Counted from the stretch's first letter, positions 8,474 through 16,019 are shown. The stretch: 35,162 nt of DNA from an uncultured Jannaschia sp. (GCA_947494145.1 CANLTZ010000025.1:1-35162), one strand, 5' to 3'. The notes: generated from the letters alone by a model not told the origin. Numbers and translations: made by a program.

Positions 8474-9345
8474 CCCTCTGATGTTCTTGTAAACATCTGT
8501 GGCGTTCCGTCCGCGCTCGCAAAGACCACGTGGCGCAAACCCCGCATGAAACGCTCTGTAAATTCAGGCTGTGCATTCACCATGACAGTGCGGAACACGA
8601 CCGGATCATAGAAGCGGAAATACAAACGCCGGTTCTGTGCGGCATCGGGTAGCATGGTGAACTTGCGCAAGGCAATTTGCAGTCCGGTCAAACTGAGAGG
8701 AGTTTGAACAAAAAGACCCGGCCCCGCCGTCCAGCCGAGTGGGTCTTCGGGATCGGTCGCGCGTAGCAGGCGCCGGGTCAGCGAGTGTTCACGCAGCAGT
8801 CGCACTACATACGGTGCCGTATCCGCATACTCCTGCGCCGCCTTGCCTTTGAACAGCGAGCGATAGGCCAGGCCCGAAGTTTCCAACAGCTCCGGCAATC
8901 CGAAGACCTTGGCTGCATCGAGCACGGCATAGACGTGATCCGGCACGCCGAGTGTGACCGCATCACACGGCGCGAACACATCGTCCACAGTCTCGATAGT
9001 CCGAACGCCAAAAGGGCCTTGAAAACCCGGCTCTGTTGCAAGGGCGCTGGGATGGTCGAAACCCAAGGATCCAATTCGCGCTGAATTGGGCGGCAGTTCG
9101 TAGGCCAGTGAAAACGCTTCGTCCGATATGTGCGTGGCCAGTGTTCCGCGATACGTTATGTGCGCGTTTATGCCAGACTTGCGAAGTTCCTTTTCCAGAA
9201 CGGCGCGGGCGGCAGATCTGCGCATTGCGCTTGCCAGTGCAATCGCGCTGACCTGCGCTCTTTCACGGCCCAGTTCATCGAGGACAAGGTCAAATAGCCA
9301 AAGACGATCCAGTCGAAGATGAGGGGTCCTAAAAGCATCCGTCAT
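8470..9345 (-). CDS. Orphan DUF4123 adaptor with extra N-terminal region
   Basis: A 291-residue protein. Start ATG 9345 is preferred over an upstream ATG at 9429 because the added residues look non-coding. The DUF4123 core lies at about 130-265: HVYAVLDAAKVFGLPELLE, SLFKGKAAQEYADTAPYVVR, GLFVQTPLSLTGLQIALRKF and YFRFYDPVVFRT. Before it comes an unfamiliar segment of about 110 residues (VSAIALASAMRRSAARAVLE). Unlike the other two DUF4123 genes it has no effector behind it: its TAG overlaps the TAA of the convergent immunity gene (8470-8473). It is probably the survivor of a module whose effector was lost. No terminator fits between the convergent genes. Confidence 0.85.
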   Translation of the reverse strand: MTDAFRTPHLRLDRLWLFDLVLDELGRERAQVSAIALASAMRRSAARAVLEKELRKSGINAHITYRGTLATHISDEAFSLAYELPPNSARIGSLGFDHPSALATEPGFQGPFGVRTIETVDDVFAPCDAVTLGVPDHVYAVLDAAKVFGLPELLETSGLAYRSLFKGKAAQEYADTAPYVVRLLREHSLTRRLLRATDPEDPLGWTAGPGLFVQTPLSLTGLQIALRKFTMLPDAAQNRRLYFRFYDPVVFRTVMVNAQPEFTERFMRGLRHVVFASADGTPQMFTRTSEG

Positions 9346-9447
9346 GACTGCCCGATTTATTCCGCACGTTTGTGAGTTTCGTGTCACAGAACGAAACACC
9401 GCCGCAAGAGACGTTTTTTCCCAACGCATCTGATGTGACGGGTATGG

Positions 9448-9522
9448 GACTGTTGCATTAATCGCGGGTTTGGCTGCGCGGCTTCTTCTGCTAGAACACC
9501 CGCGTGCTGAAACTCAACCGGC
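9448..9522. other. Short stretch with possible IS6-like end
   Basis: TGTTGCATTAATCGCGGG at about 9450 resembles the left part of the IS6-type end at 13198 (CTGTTGCATTAG) for 11 bases. No gene is visible. It may be a scar of a lost element; support is weak. Confidence 0.2.
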
Positions 9523-9600
9523 TGTCCGTTGTCAGGGATTTTGGGACAGATGGCAGCCTGAGCTAAGAGAGGATCTGGCTCATCTGGTTTGTCTGAACCG
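9523..9600 (-). mobile_element. Right-end fragment of an IS3-family element
   Basis: Read on the minus strand this is a diverged copy of 298-369. It includes the block GACAAACCAGATGAGCCAGA and the outer end beginning TGTCCGTTGTCAGG at 9523 (plus orientation). No coding part of the transposase is left. The homologous end at 298-369 lies on the other strand. Confidence 0.6.
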
Positions 9601-9641
9601 CCCCTTGTTTGCCGGAGACCCAGAAGTAAGGGTACTGGGTT

Positions 9642-9937
9642 ATGGGAAAGACGAAGAACGGAACACGTTATCCAGAAGAACTGCGCGCCAGAGCGGTGCG
9701 GCTGGTTTTGGATCACGAGACAGAATATGCGAGCGGATCGGCAGCAATCTTGTCGATTTCTCAGAAGGTTGGATGCAGCCGGGACAGCCTGCGCATCCCC
9801 TGACCGGCAGGGTATTCGCGCAGCGAATGTCCCGAGAGGTTGGGTCAAACAACATGAGACGGACACCGGTAAGCGTGATGGTCTGAAGACTGTTGAGAGG
9901 GAACGCATCAAGGAACTTGAACGCGAGAACCGGCAAC
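9642..9937 (+). pseudogene. IS3-family OrfA, interrupted
   Basis: ATG 9642 opens MGKTKNGTRYPEELRARAVR, the helix-turn-helix OrfA of an IS3 element (ISQKVGCSRDSLR is the recognition part). After Arg at 9792-9794 the frame runs into a TGA at 9801. It resumes one nt out of phase at 9841 with WVKQHETDTGKRDGL and ends as KELERENRQL, where the next IS end begins (9938). The interrupting 46 nt contain a hairpin repeat listed separately. OrfB of this element is absent. Confidence 0.8.
9795..9840 (+). repeat. Hairpin mini-element, copy 1 (in IS3 OrfA)
   Basis: About 43 nt interrupt the OrfA frame between SLR and WVKQ. The core is CTGACCGGCAGGG, then a stem ATTCGC-gca-GCGAAT, then GTCCCGAGAGG. The same architecture is found at 15169-15208 and 15687-15727 with different but still self-complementary stems. 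The insertion shifts the frame and brings in a stop. No named family was recognised. Confidence 0.75.
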
Positions 9938-10250
9938 TGGACCTGTCCCGTTTTCGTTCCGCTCCGAGTGCTCACTTAAGCGACCTTTCTTTCGAAGGCC
10001 AAGGGGCTTTTCCATCCTAATGCTGAGTGCCGTCTGCGCGGATTGTAGAATCCGTTGATGTATTCGAAGATAGCGATCTCTGCATCGCGGCGTGTTCGCC
10101 AGGACATTTGCCAAAGTAACTCAGCCTTGATCGTCTTGAAGAAGGCCTCGACCGGCGCGTTGTCGTAACAGTTGCCGGTGCCACTCATCGACACCTGGAA
10201 CCCATGCTGCCGCAGCAACTTCTGGTAGTCGTGAGAGCAATATCTATCGA
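9938..10250 (-). pseudogene. IS3-family OrfB, C-terminal third, with end
   Basis: The minus frame (stop 9976-9978) encodes CSHDYQKLLRQHGFQVSMSG, then the catalytic-Glu region (NAPVEAFFKTIKAELL) and the ending HSALGWKSPLAFERKVA. The element end is TGGACCTGTCCCG at 9938-9950; the same end sequence occurs as GGGACAGGTCCA at about 21043-21054. The 5' part is missing: at about 10250 the sequence switches to a plus-strand piece of a different IS3 OrfB. Not functional. Confidence 0.8.
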
Positions 10251-10577
10251 TCAGGTACACTGAACGGCTGGCCGAAGCCAACATTGCCCCATCGGTCGGC
10301 AGCGTCGGCGACTCGTATGACAATGCCTTGGCCGAGACCATCAACGGCATGTTCAAAGCAGAAGTCATTCACAGACGCGGGCCATGGCGCAGCTTTGAAG
10401 CCGTGGAATATGCCACCCTCGAATGGGTCGACTGGTTCAACAATCGCCGTCTGCTGGAGCCTATCGGGAATATCCCACCAGCCGAAGCAGAGGCAAACTT
10501 CTATGCAGCTCTGGAAAGATCAGACATGGCCGCGTAACTAAGACAAATAAGCCTCCGGCAAACCCGGCGCGGTTCAC
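10250..10577 (+). pseudogene. IS3-family OrfB fragment with right end (copy b)
   Basis: From about 10256 the plus frame reads RLAEANIAPSVGSVGDSYDN, then AETINGMFKAEVIHRRGPWR and VDWFNNRRLLEPIGN. This is the C-terminal half of an IS3 OrfB with the catalytic Glu region. It stops near 10537. The end at 10577 (GGCGCGGTTCA) and the last 77 bases match positions 1-78. The N-terminal half is deleted. It lies 33 bp from the stop of the adjoining immunity gene. Confidence 0.8.
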
Positions 10578-10610
10578 TATGGGCCCGCTCCACCGCCGCT
10601 TAAGCCGCGC

Positions 10611-10952
10611 CTATATCTGGGCCGATCCGTATTCCAACGCGTCCTCAACCGCGTTGGCACCGTAGAGTTCCCAGGCCTCCTGTGCTGGCATCGACCGGGT
10701 GGTTGGTGTTTGATTGGCACGAAGGACGCCCTCCTCCACATGAAGCATGACGGTCGAGTTTGCCAAAACCTCCGCGACAAGAGCCTTAGGCACTATCGCA
10801 TCGAGCGCGTCGCGTCGCTGTGCATTTACTATAGCCGGGTAGTCATCGTGCCACACTTTGTACTGCGCCCACCGCGGGTCGCGCAGGACACGGCTCATAG
10901 TGAGGCGGTCCGCATCGGCGCGCATTAGAGAAACCAATTGCCAGAACTTCAT
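10611..10952 (-). CDS. Small candidate immunity protein
   Basis: A 113-residue soluble protein. ATG 10952 shares its A with the TAA of the toxin reading frame upstream (TAATG), the coupling typical of toxin-immunity pairs. Visible segments are MKFWQLVSLMRADADRLTMS and DALDAIVPKALVAEVLANST; there is no signal peptide or membrane helix, so it would act in the cytoplasm. I do not recognise the family. It is intact although the toxin is broken. Immunity is inferred from position and size. Confidence 0.65.
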   Translation of the reverse strand: MKFWQLVSLMRADADRLTMSRVLRDPRWAQYKVWHDDYPAIVNAQRRDALDAIVPKALVAEVLANSTVMLHVEEGVLRANQTPTTRSMPAQEAWELYGANAVEDALEYGSAQI

Positions 10953-11299
10953 TATCTCGATCCATATGGTATCGGCTTCACAGTGTAGCCGAGGTCTTCC
11001 CAATACCGCGTTGCGGCGCCCCACTGCGCCGGGGTAATTCCCGCCCCGTCGCCAAACCGCCCCGACCCAGCATTGATGATTACCGTATCAGCAGTCTCGA
11101 ACCAAGCCTCGCCACCGATGGAAGCGCAATTGCTCAGGTTCGTGTGAACGATGGTGCCACGCGATATGGGAAAGGGCGTGGTCTCCGGCGCAGTATTGAT
11201 GCCACGTTCGTCGATCGTCCAAAGATATTTGGTATTTGGATCGCCATGCTGGCCAAGAGTAACATCATCGAAGCGTCCTGCCGTTCGGGATTGCAGACC
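10952..11299 (-). pseudogene. C-terminal polymorphic toxin domain, cut off from its gene
   Basis: This frame of 115 codons reads GLQSRTAGRFDDVTLGQHGD, LWTIDERGINTAPETTPFP, IVHTNLSNCASIGGEAWF and NAGSGRFGDGAGITPAQW. It looks like the C-terminal domain found at the end of several polymorphic toxins, with conserved DDVTLG, IDERGIN and SIGGEAW. A TAA at 11302-11300 separates it from upstream sequence, and the main effector frame (11314-12474) is in another phase. The module therefore has a stop and a frameshift between delivery region and toxin. The activity of the domain is not known to me. Confidence 0.65.
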
Positions 11300-11313
11300 T
11301 TAGCTTGAACCGA

Positions 11314-12474
11314 TCAGGACATCCTCATTCTGCAAGAGATCCCTTGCTGAGGGGCGAAGCGGGCAGTACCTCGATTCTGGCCAAACACCCTCCCCCAGAT
11401 CCTTGTCTTCGCCACGCCTCGCGCGACCAGCACACCTGCCCCGGCAAGGACAGCCCCGGCCATGCCGCCTGTGATGCCGCCAAGGGCCGCTCCGTCAAGG
11501 CGATCCATGATGCCGCCCTGGTCATGGCCTGCGCCCGACGCTGCGCCCGTCGCGATGCCTGTGGTCGCGCCGGCACGGACCGCACCCGTCGCTCCACGAC
11601 CCGCCTGATAGGCGCGCCCGGCTGCACCGCCCACGGGGATGAAGATCGTCGGCACCGCACCGGCGATCTCGCCACCGATGAACGCGCCTGGATTGGCGAG
11701 GCGCTGCGCCTCGATGATCTGGCGCCGCGCGGCCACCGCCTCCTCATAGGTGCGGCTCGTCATCATCGCGTCGAGCTGCGCCATAGCCTCTTCGCCAAAG
11801 CCGAATGTCACGCCCTGGCTGCCCCCGCCGCCAAAGCTTTCCCAGCCGGTCGCTTCACGGGCACCGGTGACCAACTGATATTCATCGAAGCTGCGGGCGC
11901 GCTCGTCTTGGTAGAACTCCCGAAGTGTGGCATCTCCATCGAAGCCAGACGAGACATAGTCCCAGGCGACTTTCCAACCGGACGCAGATTGATCCAGCAG
12001 GCCTCCGCTGCGGGGTGGCAATTCGCCAAGGTCCATCGTCTTCAGGTCGAAGGCGCGATTGAAGCTCTCTTCGTTCAGGCCCGCTGGGATGCCGTTCCAA
12101 TCGGGGCGCGCATTGGCGGCGAGCGCGCGTTGCCGCCGAACGTCGTCGATCCGCTCCTCCGCCTCACCCATAGCCGCTTCGGTGCCGTAGACGACGTAAA
12201 GTTCCGTGACCGGTTCGGGGATGGGATGGCGGGGAGATTCGCCGATTTCATCGAGGATGCCCGAGGCCACTTGGTCGCCGGACACGAGATCGTAGACCCG
12301 ATAGCCAAGCCCCGGGATTGGCTCGCCGGTTCCTTCGTCTCTGGCGCCCGCCTCGACCCAGTTGTCGGGGCAATCCGCGCAAACCTGGCCGACATCCCCA
12401 CCGGGCTGCGCCTCGGCCGCGTTGAGCCTGGCCTGTTGGCCAGCCGGGCTGCGAGGGTCGTCTTCCGGTCCCAT
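11314..12474 (-). pseudogene. Polymorphic effector, N-terminal and pre-toxin part
   Basis: ATG 12474 overlaps the stop of the adaptor-like gene (TGATG). The 386-residue frame has a beta-type segment (GLGYRVYDLVSGDQVASGIL near residue 55) and helical regions. A Gly/Ala-rich region from about 275 (GAFIGGEIAGAVPTIFIPVG, then ALGGITGGMAGAVLAGAGVL) is common before toxin domains. The frame ends out of phase with the toxin domain at 10952-11299, so a frameshift near 11300-11340 and a nearby stop inactivate it. The opposite-strand frame of similar length is a shadow. Secretion by T6SS is inferred from the shared adaptor family. Confidence 0.65.
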
Positions 12475-13195
12475 CAGGCGAACCTGTCGTAGATACTGAC
12501 CATCTCAGTGCACATCTCATGGGGCCCGCCGGCACTTTCGACGGCCGCTCGAAGACCCGCCATAAGCGGATCATCGAACCAATAGACTCCGTGCAAAAAT
12601 GACCCGCCCACATAGGCCAGGCGCCGGTGCGGTGCTCGCAATCCATAGCCGTCGGCTTGGGCCAGGGCAGCATCGAGGAACGTCGCGCGGATGGCGGGCG
12701 GTGCCATAGCTGGGCTTTGGAGCACGAGGCCATGCAACGCTGCTGCCACGGTGTCCCGGGAAACGGCCGTATCGCCGTGACGGCTGACCCGCTCGATCAA
12801 GCGCGCACCCAAATCTGCCAAGCTCACCCCTTCCCAGGTGGCGCGTGCCCAGGACCGTATCCCATCGGAAAACAGCTCGACCCGCCTTTCGGCTCGAATG
12901 TTGATCTGCGCGAGCGTTCGCTGCGTCAGAGCCCCAAAACGGGGATCGTGAAAGACATGCGCGCCTTGGGCAAGGCATAGGACAGCCAGCTTGTAGGTCT
13001 CACGCTTCCCAGCAATGCCATAGGCCACGGCGTAGTCACGCACGGTTCGCGTGAACGTCTCGACCGAGGTCAGGTCCGCGCCCAAAGCAGCAAAATGACG
13101 GGGATACAGACCCATCAGTTCAACGGCGACCTCTCGGTCCCATCGTCGCCCGGCCTCACGCTCCGCTGCCTCGAAGAATGCGCCCGATAACTTTG
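12474..13195 (-). pseudogene. Adaptor-like protein, 5'-truncated paralogue of the gene at 952
   Basis: The reading frame is open from the IS6 junction (about 13195) to the TGA at 12474, about 240 codons. An internal ATG at 13115 could give 213 residues, but homology with the 247-residue protein at 952 runs upstream of it (FFEAAEREAGRR with AALREERR). Only about 10 N-terminal residues and the start are lost. The double motif G-x2-F-x2-DP (GAHVFHDP, GVYWFDDP) is kept. It overlaps the effector start by 1 nt. Whether the internal start gives a working protein is unclear. Confidence 0.7.
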
Positions 13196-13197
13196 GG

Positions 13198-13455
13198 CCT
13201 GTTGCATTAGTTTTTGCATTTGGCCGGTCTTGGTCTTTTGAAGTTCGTCATGCCGCGTCGATCACCGTTCAAGCACCATCGTTTTCCACGTGATACCGTC
13301 CTTTGCGCGGCACGCTGGTACTTGCGTTATCCGCTTTCTCATCAGGATGTTGTGGATCTCCTTGGAAGAGCGAGGCGTCATGGTCGACCGATCGACGGTG
13401 TATCGCTGGGTCCAGAGGTTCGGGCCCGAATTGACGAAGCGAACTGGGAAACATC
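13198..13455 (+). pseudogene. IS6-family transposase, N-terminal fragment with frameshift
   Basis: The left end CCTGTTGCATTAG at about 13198 is followed by MPRRSPFKHHRFPRDTVLCA, then RWYLRYPLSHQDVVDLL and, in the next phase, EERGVMVDRSTVYRWVQRFG. These are the N-terminal helix-turn-helix of IS6 transposases. An extra G near 13359 breaks the frame, and the DDE domain is absent beyond about 13455. Its insertion removed the start of the adaptor-like gene on the left and it abuts an MFS fragment on the right. Confidence 0.8.
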
Positions 13456-13832
13456 TGCGGCAAGGTCAGCCCGGTCGCCGCGACCAGGGACGCGACTGCC
13501 AGTAGGGACAGTCCCGCATGGACAATTGCGGTCGCGCCGAAGCGCTTGATCAGGAAGCCGGTCACGAAACTGGGTGCGAACATGGCGACCACGTGCCAGC
13601 CCACGACGCCGGCCCCCGTCGCGGCATCGAACCCGCAGCCAACCATGACGATTGGCGTCGGGACCATCAGCAGAAGCATCACCCCCTGGGAAATCGCCCC
13701 CGCGAAGGTTGCGACGGCAACGCTCCGACGCCGCAGCACTGCGAGGACGTTGAGCTTGGGCGGCACGGCGCTAGCGGGTATGGGCGGGATTTTGCAGCCC
13801 TGCCCCGCGAGAGGAGTATCAGCCGGGTCTTT
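13455..13832 (-). pseudogene. Internal fragment of an MFS transporter
   Basis: The minus frame holds a loop (ADTPLAGQGCKIPPIPASAV) and then transmembrane segments (VATFAGAISQGVMLLLMVP, WHVVAMFAPSFVTGFLIKRF, GLSLLAVASLVAATGLTL), as in the second half of major facilitator permeases. It is closed by a TAA at 13835-13833 and cut by the IS6 fragment at about 13455, so both ends are missing. It might belong with the 28-residue start at 15840-15925; the middle is lost in that case. Confidence 0.6.
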
Positions 13833-14002
13833 TTAGCGGGAACTGAAGGCCCGATGGCCTGGGTCTCCATCAGAAGATGGCTCAGGTGCGGAGACGGTCG
13901 AAGGAAGCCGGAAAATTCCTTGGAATCAAAAAAATCAGTGAGACCTGTTGACCTTTTTTTGAGGCGATAAACATCTTTCGTCGAAGCGGAGGTGAGAGAC
14001 GC

Positions 14003-14914
14003 GTGTATAAACTAAAATGGCTCATTGTGGGCGCGCTTTGCGGTGCATGCTTGTGGTTTGCCCAGTCAATGGCACAGGACGCCGCGACCGGTCAGGGGGC
14101 GCGGGCAACAGACCCAGATCGGTTCAAAGTGCCGGTTCTGCGCTACGGCGATTACGGAGAATGGGACCCGGACCGGGAATTGACCTTCCGATACGACAAC
14201 AGGCGCGGAAAGACGGTAAGCGGACGTTACGTCGTCTTCAGCTTTCCGATCGGCCACACAATCGCATCGTCGCCCAGCTCGCCGGACGTGGGCAGTACGG
14301 GAATTACGCTCTTCCAGCACAAGGCTTTGTTCCGCGCGGATGGCACCGTTGAAATCTTGCCCCAGGCGACCGCCCGGGATGAATGGGGTTCGGGGGGTTC
14401 GTACCCGCCCTTCTACACGTCATGGTTAAGCTTTGCGGGACATATGGGGGAAACCATCCGCCTGGTTATGGAGACGTCGAAGCAGCTTGACCGGCCTTTC
14501 CCGGGCTACGAAGTGGCGCAATTTTCATGGACGGACGAAGATGATTTTTACTATGTCGGCGCGCATTGCGGCTTCGATATGTTCGAGTCAATCGCCTATC
14601 GGCGCTGGCACCTCGTCCCCGAACCGTTCGATCTGACGCGCGCCCCGCCCCCCGAAATGACGCCGCCCTTCGACCGGGCCCGCGTGTTTGGTTGGCCGGA
14701 CACTGACGGTACTGGCTATGATTTCGGCGTTATCTGCGAAGATAACGGAACGTGCCGCGCCTCGTTTGCGGCGCGGCCCTGGTCGCCTGTGACGTTACGC
14801 TTCAGACGCGAATGGCTCTGCGACATTCCGAAGGTCGTCCCTGCGCATCTCGACTGGTTGGAAAGCCGGATTGTCGAGGAAGAGACTGAAATTTTGAACC
14901 CTGACTGGGAATAG
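14003..14914 (+). CDS. Unrecognised periplasmic protein with signal peptide
   Basis: A 303-residue protein starting at GTG 14003 after a GGAGGT site (13988-13993). The N-terminus is a Sec signal (KLKWLIVGALCGACLWFAQS, cleavage after SMA). The mature part is rich in aromatic and acidic residues (GDYGEWDPDRELTFRYDNRR, TDEDDFYYVGAHCGFDMF) with at least four Cys. I know no family for it. Flanked by transporter debris and an IS5 element and surrounded by effector modules, it could be a stranded periplasmic immunity protein; this is only a guess from context. Confidence 0.7.
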   Translation: MYKLKWLIVGALCGACLWFAQSMAQDAATGQGARATDPDRFKVPVLRYGDYGEWDPDRELTFRYDNRRGKTVSGRYVVFSFPIGHTIASSPSSPDVGSTGITLFQHKALFRADGTVEILPQATARDEWGSGGSYPPFYTSWLSFAGHMGETIRLVMETSKQLDRPFPGYEVAQFSWTDEDDFYYVGAHCGFDMFESIAYRRWHLVPEPFDLTRAPPPEMTPPFDRARVFGWPDTDGTGYDFGVICEDNGTCRASFAARPWSPVTLRFRREWLCDIPKVVPAHLDWLESRIVEEETEILNPDWE

Positions 14915-15168
14915 GAACGAGCGGCCTTGTTGCGCAAAGCTTGCCTGGGATTCACACCGAGCGTCCAGAGACATAGCTTGGTGGCATGTCCAAGCCTTCG
15001 CCCACTCGCTACCGCACCCTGAATTGGTCTGCCTACAACGCTGCGTTGCGTGAACGGCGGTCGCTGACGGTCTGGTTCGACTCTGACATGGCCTGGCACG
15101 CGGCGCCTTCGGGCAAGCGCGGGCGTCAGCAGACCTTCTCGGACGCCGCCATACAGGCGTGCCTGACC

Positions 15169-15208
15169 GCGGCCCGGAAGGGCATCGCGCCGCGATGTCC
15201 CGCGAGGG
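15169..15208 (+). repeat. Hairpin mini-element, copy 2 (in IS5 transposase)
   Basis: Exactly 40 nt lie between ACLT (ending 15168) and IKVLFG (from 15209) where the family has no residues. The sequence runs GCGGCCCGGAAGGG, then stem CATCGC-gcc-GCGATG, then TCCCGCGAGGG. On folding, GGGCATCGC pairs with GCGATGTCCC, leaving a T (A on the other strand) unpaired. It shifts the frame. Confidence 0.75.
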
Positions 15209-15686
15209 ATCAAGGTCCTCTTTGGCCTGCCGTTGAGGTAGACGACCGGTTTCGTCGCCAGCCTGCTAAAGCTCGCGGGGCTGGATTGGCCGGTCCCGGA
15301 CTTCTCGACGCTGTGCCGGTGTCAGAAGACCCTGGCAGTGCGGCTGCCCTATCGAGGCTCGGGCGGCCCCCTGAACCTGCTCGTGCACAGCACGGGCATC
15401 AAGGTCCGGGGCGAGGGCGAATGGCACGCGCGCAAGCATGGCGGGGCCAAGCGCCGTGTCTGGTGTAAGGTCCACCTGGCCATCGACGAGGCAACCATGG
15501 AGGTCCGGGCCGTCGAGATCACCGATAGCAGCGTCGGCGATGCGCCGCCGAACGCTCTGGCGCAAGTGGTCCGGCTACCACCGCCGCAGCCGCGTTGAGA
15601 CCAAGATGAACTGCCTCAAGCTGCTCGGTCAAAGGCTCGCCGCCCGAGACTTTGATCGCCAGACCGCCGAACTCCAAGTCCGCATC

Positions 15687-15727
15687 CACTGCCCGGCAGG
15701 GTCATGCGTAGCATGATCCCGAGAGGG
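15687..15727 (+). repeat. Hairpin mini-element, copy 3 (in IS5 transposase)
   Basis: About 41 nt separate ELQVRI (ending 15686) from AILNRFNALG (from 15728). The core is CACTGCCCGGCAGGG, then TCATGC-gta-GCATGA, then TCCCGAGAGGG. GGGTCATGC pairs with GCATGATCCC with a single unpaired T at the same place as in copy 2. A second small palindrome, CTGCCcGGCAG, precedes it. It lies in the same IS as copy 2. Confidence 0.75.
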
Positions 15728-15839
15728 GCCATCCTCAACCGCTTCAACGCCCTCGGCATACCTGTCACGCAGCCCGTTGACCGACATCAGGCGGAGTAAG
15801 GGGAAGTCCGCCAGTCGAAAGATTTGCGCAACAGAGCCC

Positions 15840-15925
15840 AAGGCGGTGCTAAGGATGGCGTTAGCACCGAGCAGCAGCCCGAAGTTGATGAGCCCGGATG
15901 GCATCGCCCGGTCAATGCTCGTCAT
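15840..15925 (-). pseudogene. Start of a membrane protein cut by the IS5 element
   Basis: ATG 15925 follows a purine-rich site (AAAGGGACGG on the minus strand). The first 28 codons read MTSIDRAMPSGLINFGLLLG and continue hydrophobic (ANAILSTAL) until the IS5 end at 15839. This fits the first helix of an MFS-type permease and might be the start of the transporter whose interior is at 13455-13832. That link is inference. Confidence 0.4.
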
Positions 15926-15949
15926 TGGTCCGTCCCTTTCCGGCGCCCG

Positions 15950-16019
15950 TGCCGTCTATCAAGCAGAGCTAGATGAGGTAGCGCGTCTAGTGGCCCGAAC
16001 GATAGCAAAGCGTCGGTGA
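15950..16019 (+). pseudogene. Possible C-terminal tail of a regulator
   Basis: The frame ending TGA at 16017-16019 reads ARAVYQAELDEVARLVARTI and AKRR. Amphipathic, it resembles the last helix of TetR/AcrR-type regulators. There is no start or DNA-binding part. It lies in the 180 bp before the RND operon, where a local repressor gene would be expected. Weak support. The stretch 16020-16139 holds no gene that I can see. Confidence 0.2.

Larger units (their letters stand above)
14986..15799 (+). pseudogene. IS5-family transposase, multiply broken
   Basis: Pieces in order: RERRSLTVWFDSDMAWHAAP and KRGRQQTFSDAAIQACLT; after a 40-nt insertion IKVLFGLPLR, a TAG where Gln is usual, then TTGFVASLLKLAGLDWPVPD, STGIKVRGEGEWHARKHGG and AIDEATMEVRAVEITDSS; then an internal deletion of perhaps 200 nt to LWRKWSGYHRRSRVETKMN and LAARDFDRQTAELQVRI; after a 41-nt insertion AILNRFNALGIPVTQPV and a TAA at 15797. 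The two insertions are copies of the hairpin mini-element. Family assignment rests on the DSTGIK and WSGYHRRSRVE blocks of IS5/IS903 transposases. Confidence 0.8.
14923..15839 (+). mobile_element. Decayed IS5-family (IS903-like) element
   Basis: Terminal inverted repeats are visible: GGCCTTGTTGCGCAAA at 14923-14938 and the reverse complement GGGCTCTGTTGCGCAAA at 15839-15823. Inside is a transposase relic. No clear target duplication was seen. The right end lies 1 nt from a truncated minus-strand gene start, so the element interrupted that gene. Confidence 0.8.

Noticed and set aside
11305-12492. Plus-strand open frame of about 395 codons
   Set aside because: Antisense to the effector gene, which has coupled overlap with its neighbour and recognisable pre-toxin features; the plus frame is Arg/His/Pro-rich without domain marks.
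13790-13820. CCTGCCCCGCGAGAGG near the MFS fragment, resembling the mini-element tail
   Set aside because: No self-complementary stem in the right place, and the reading frame of the transporter loop passes through it.
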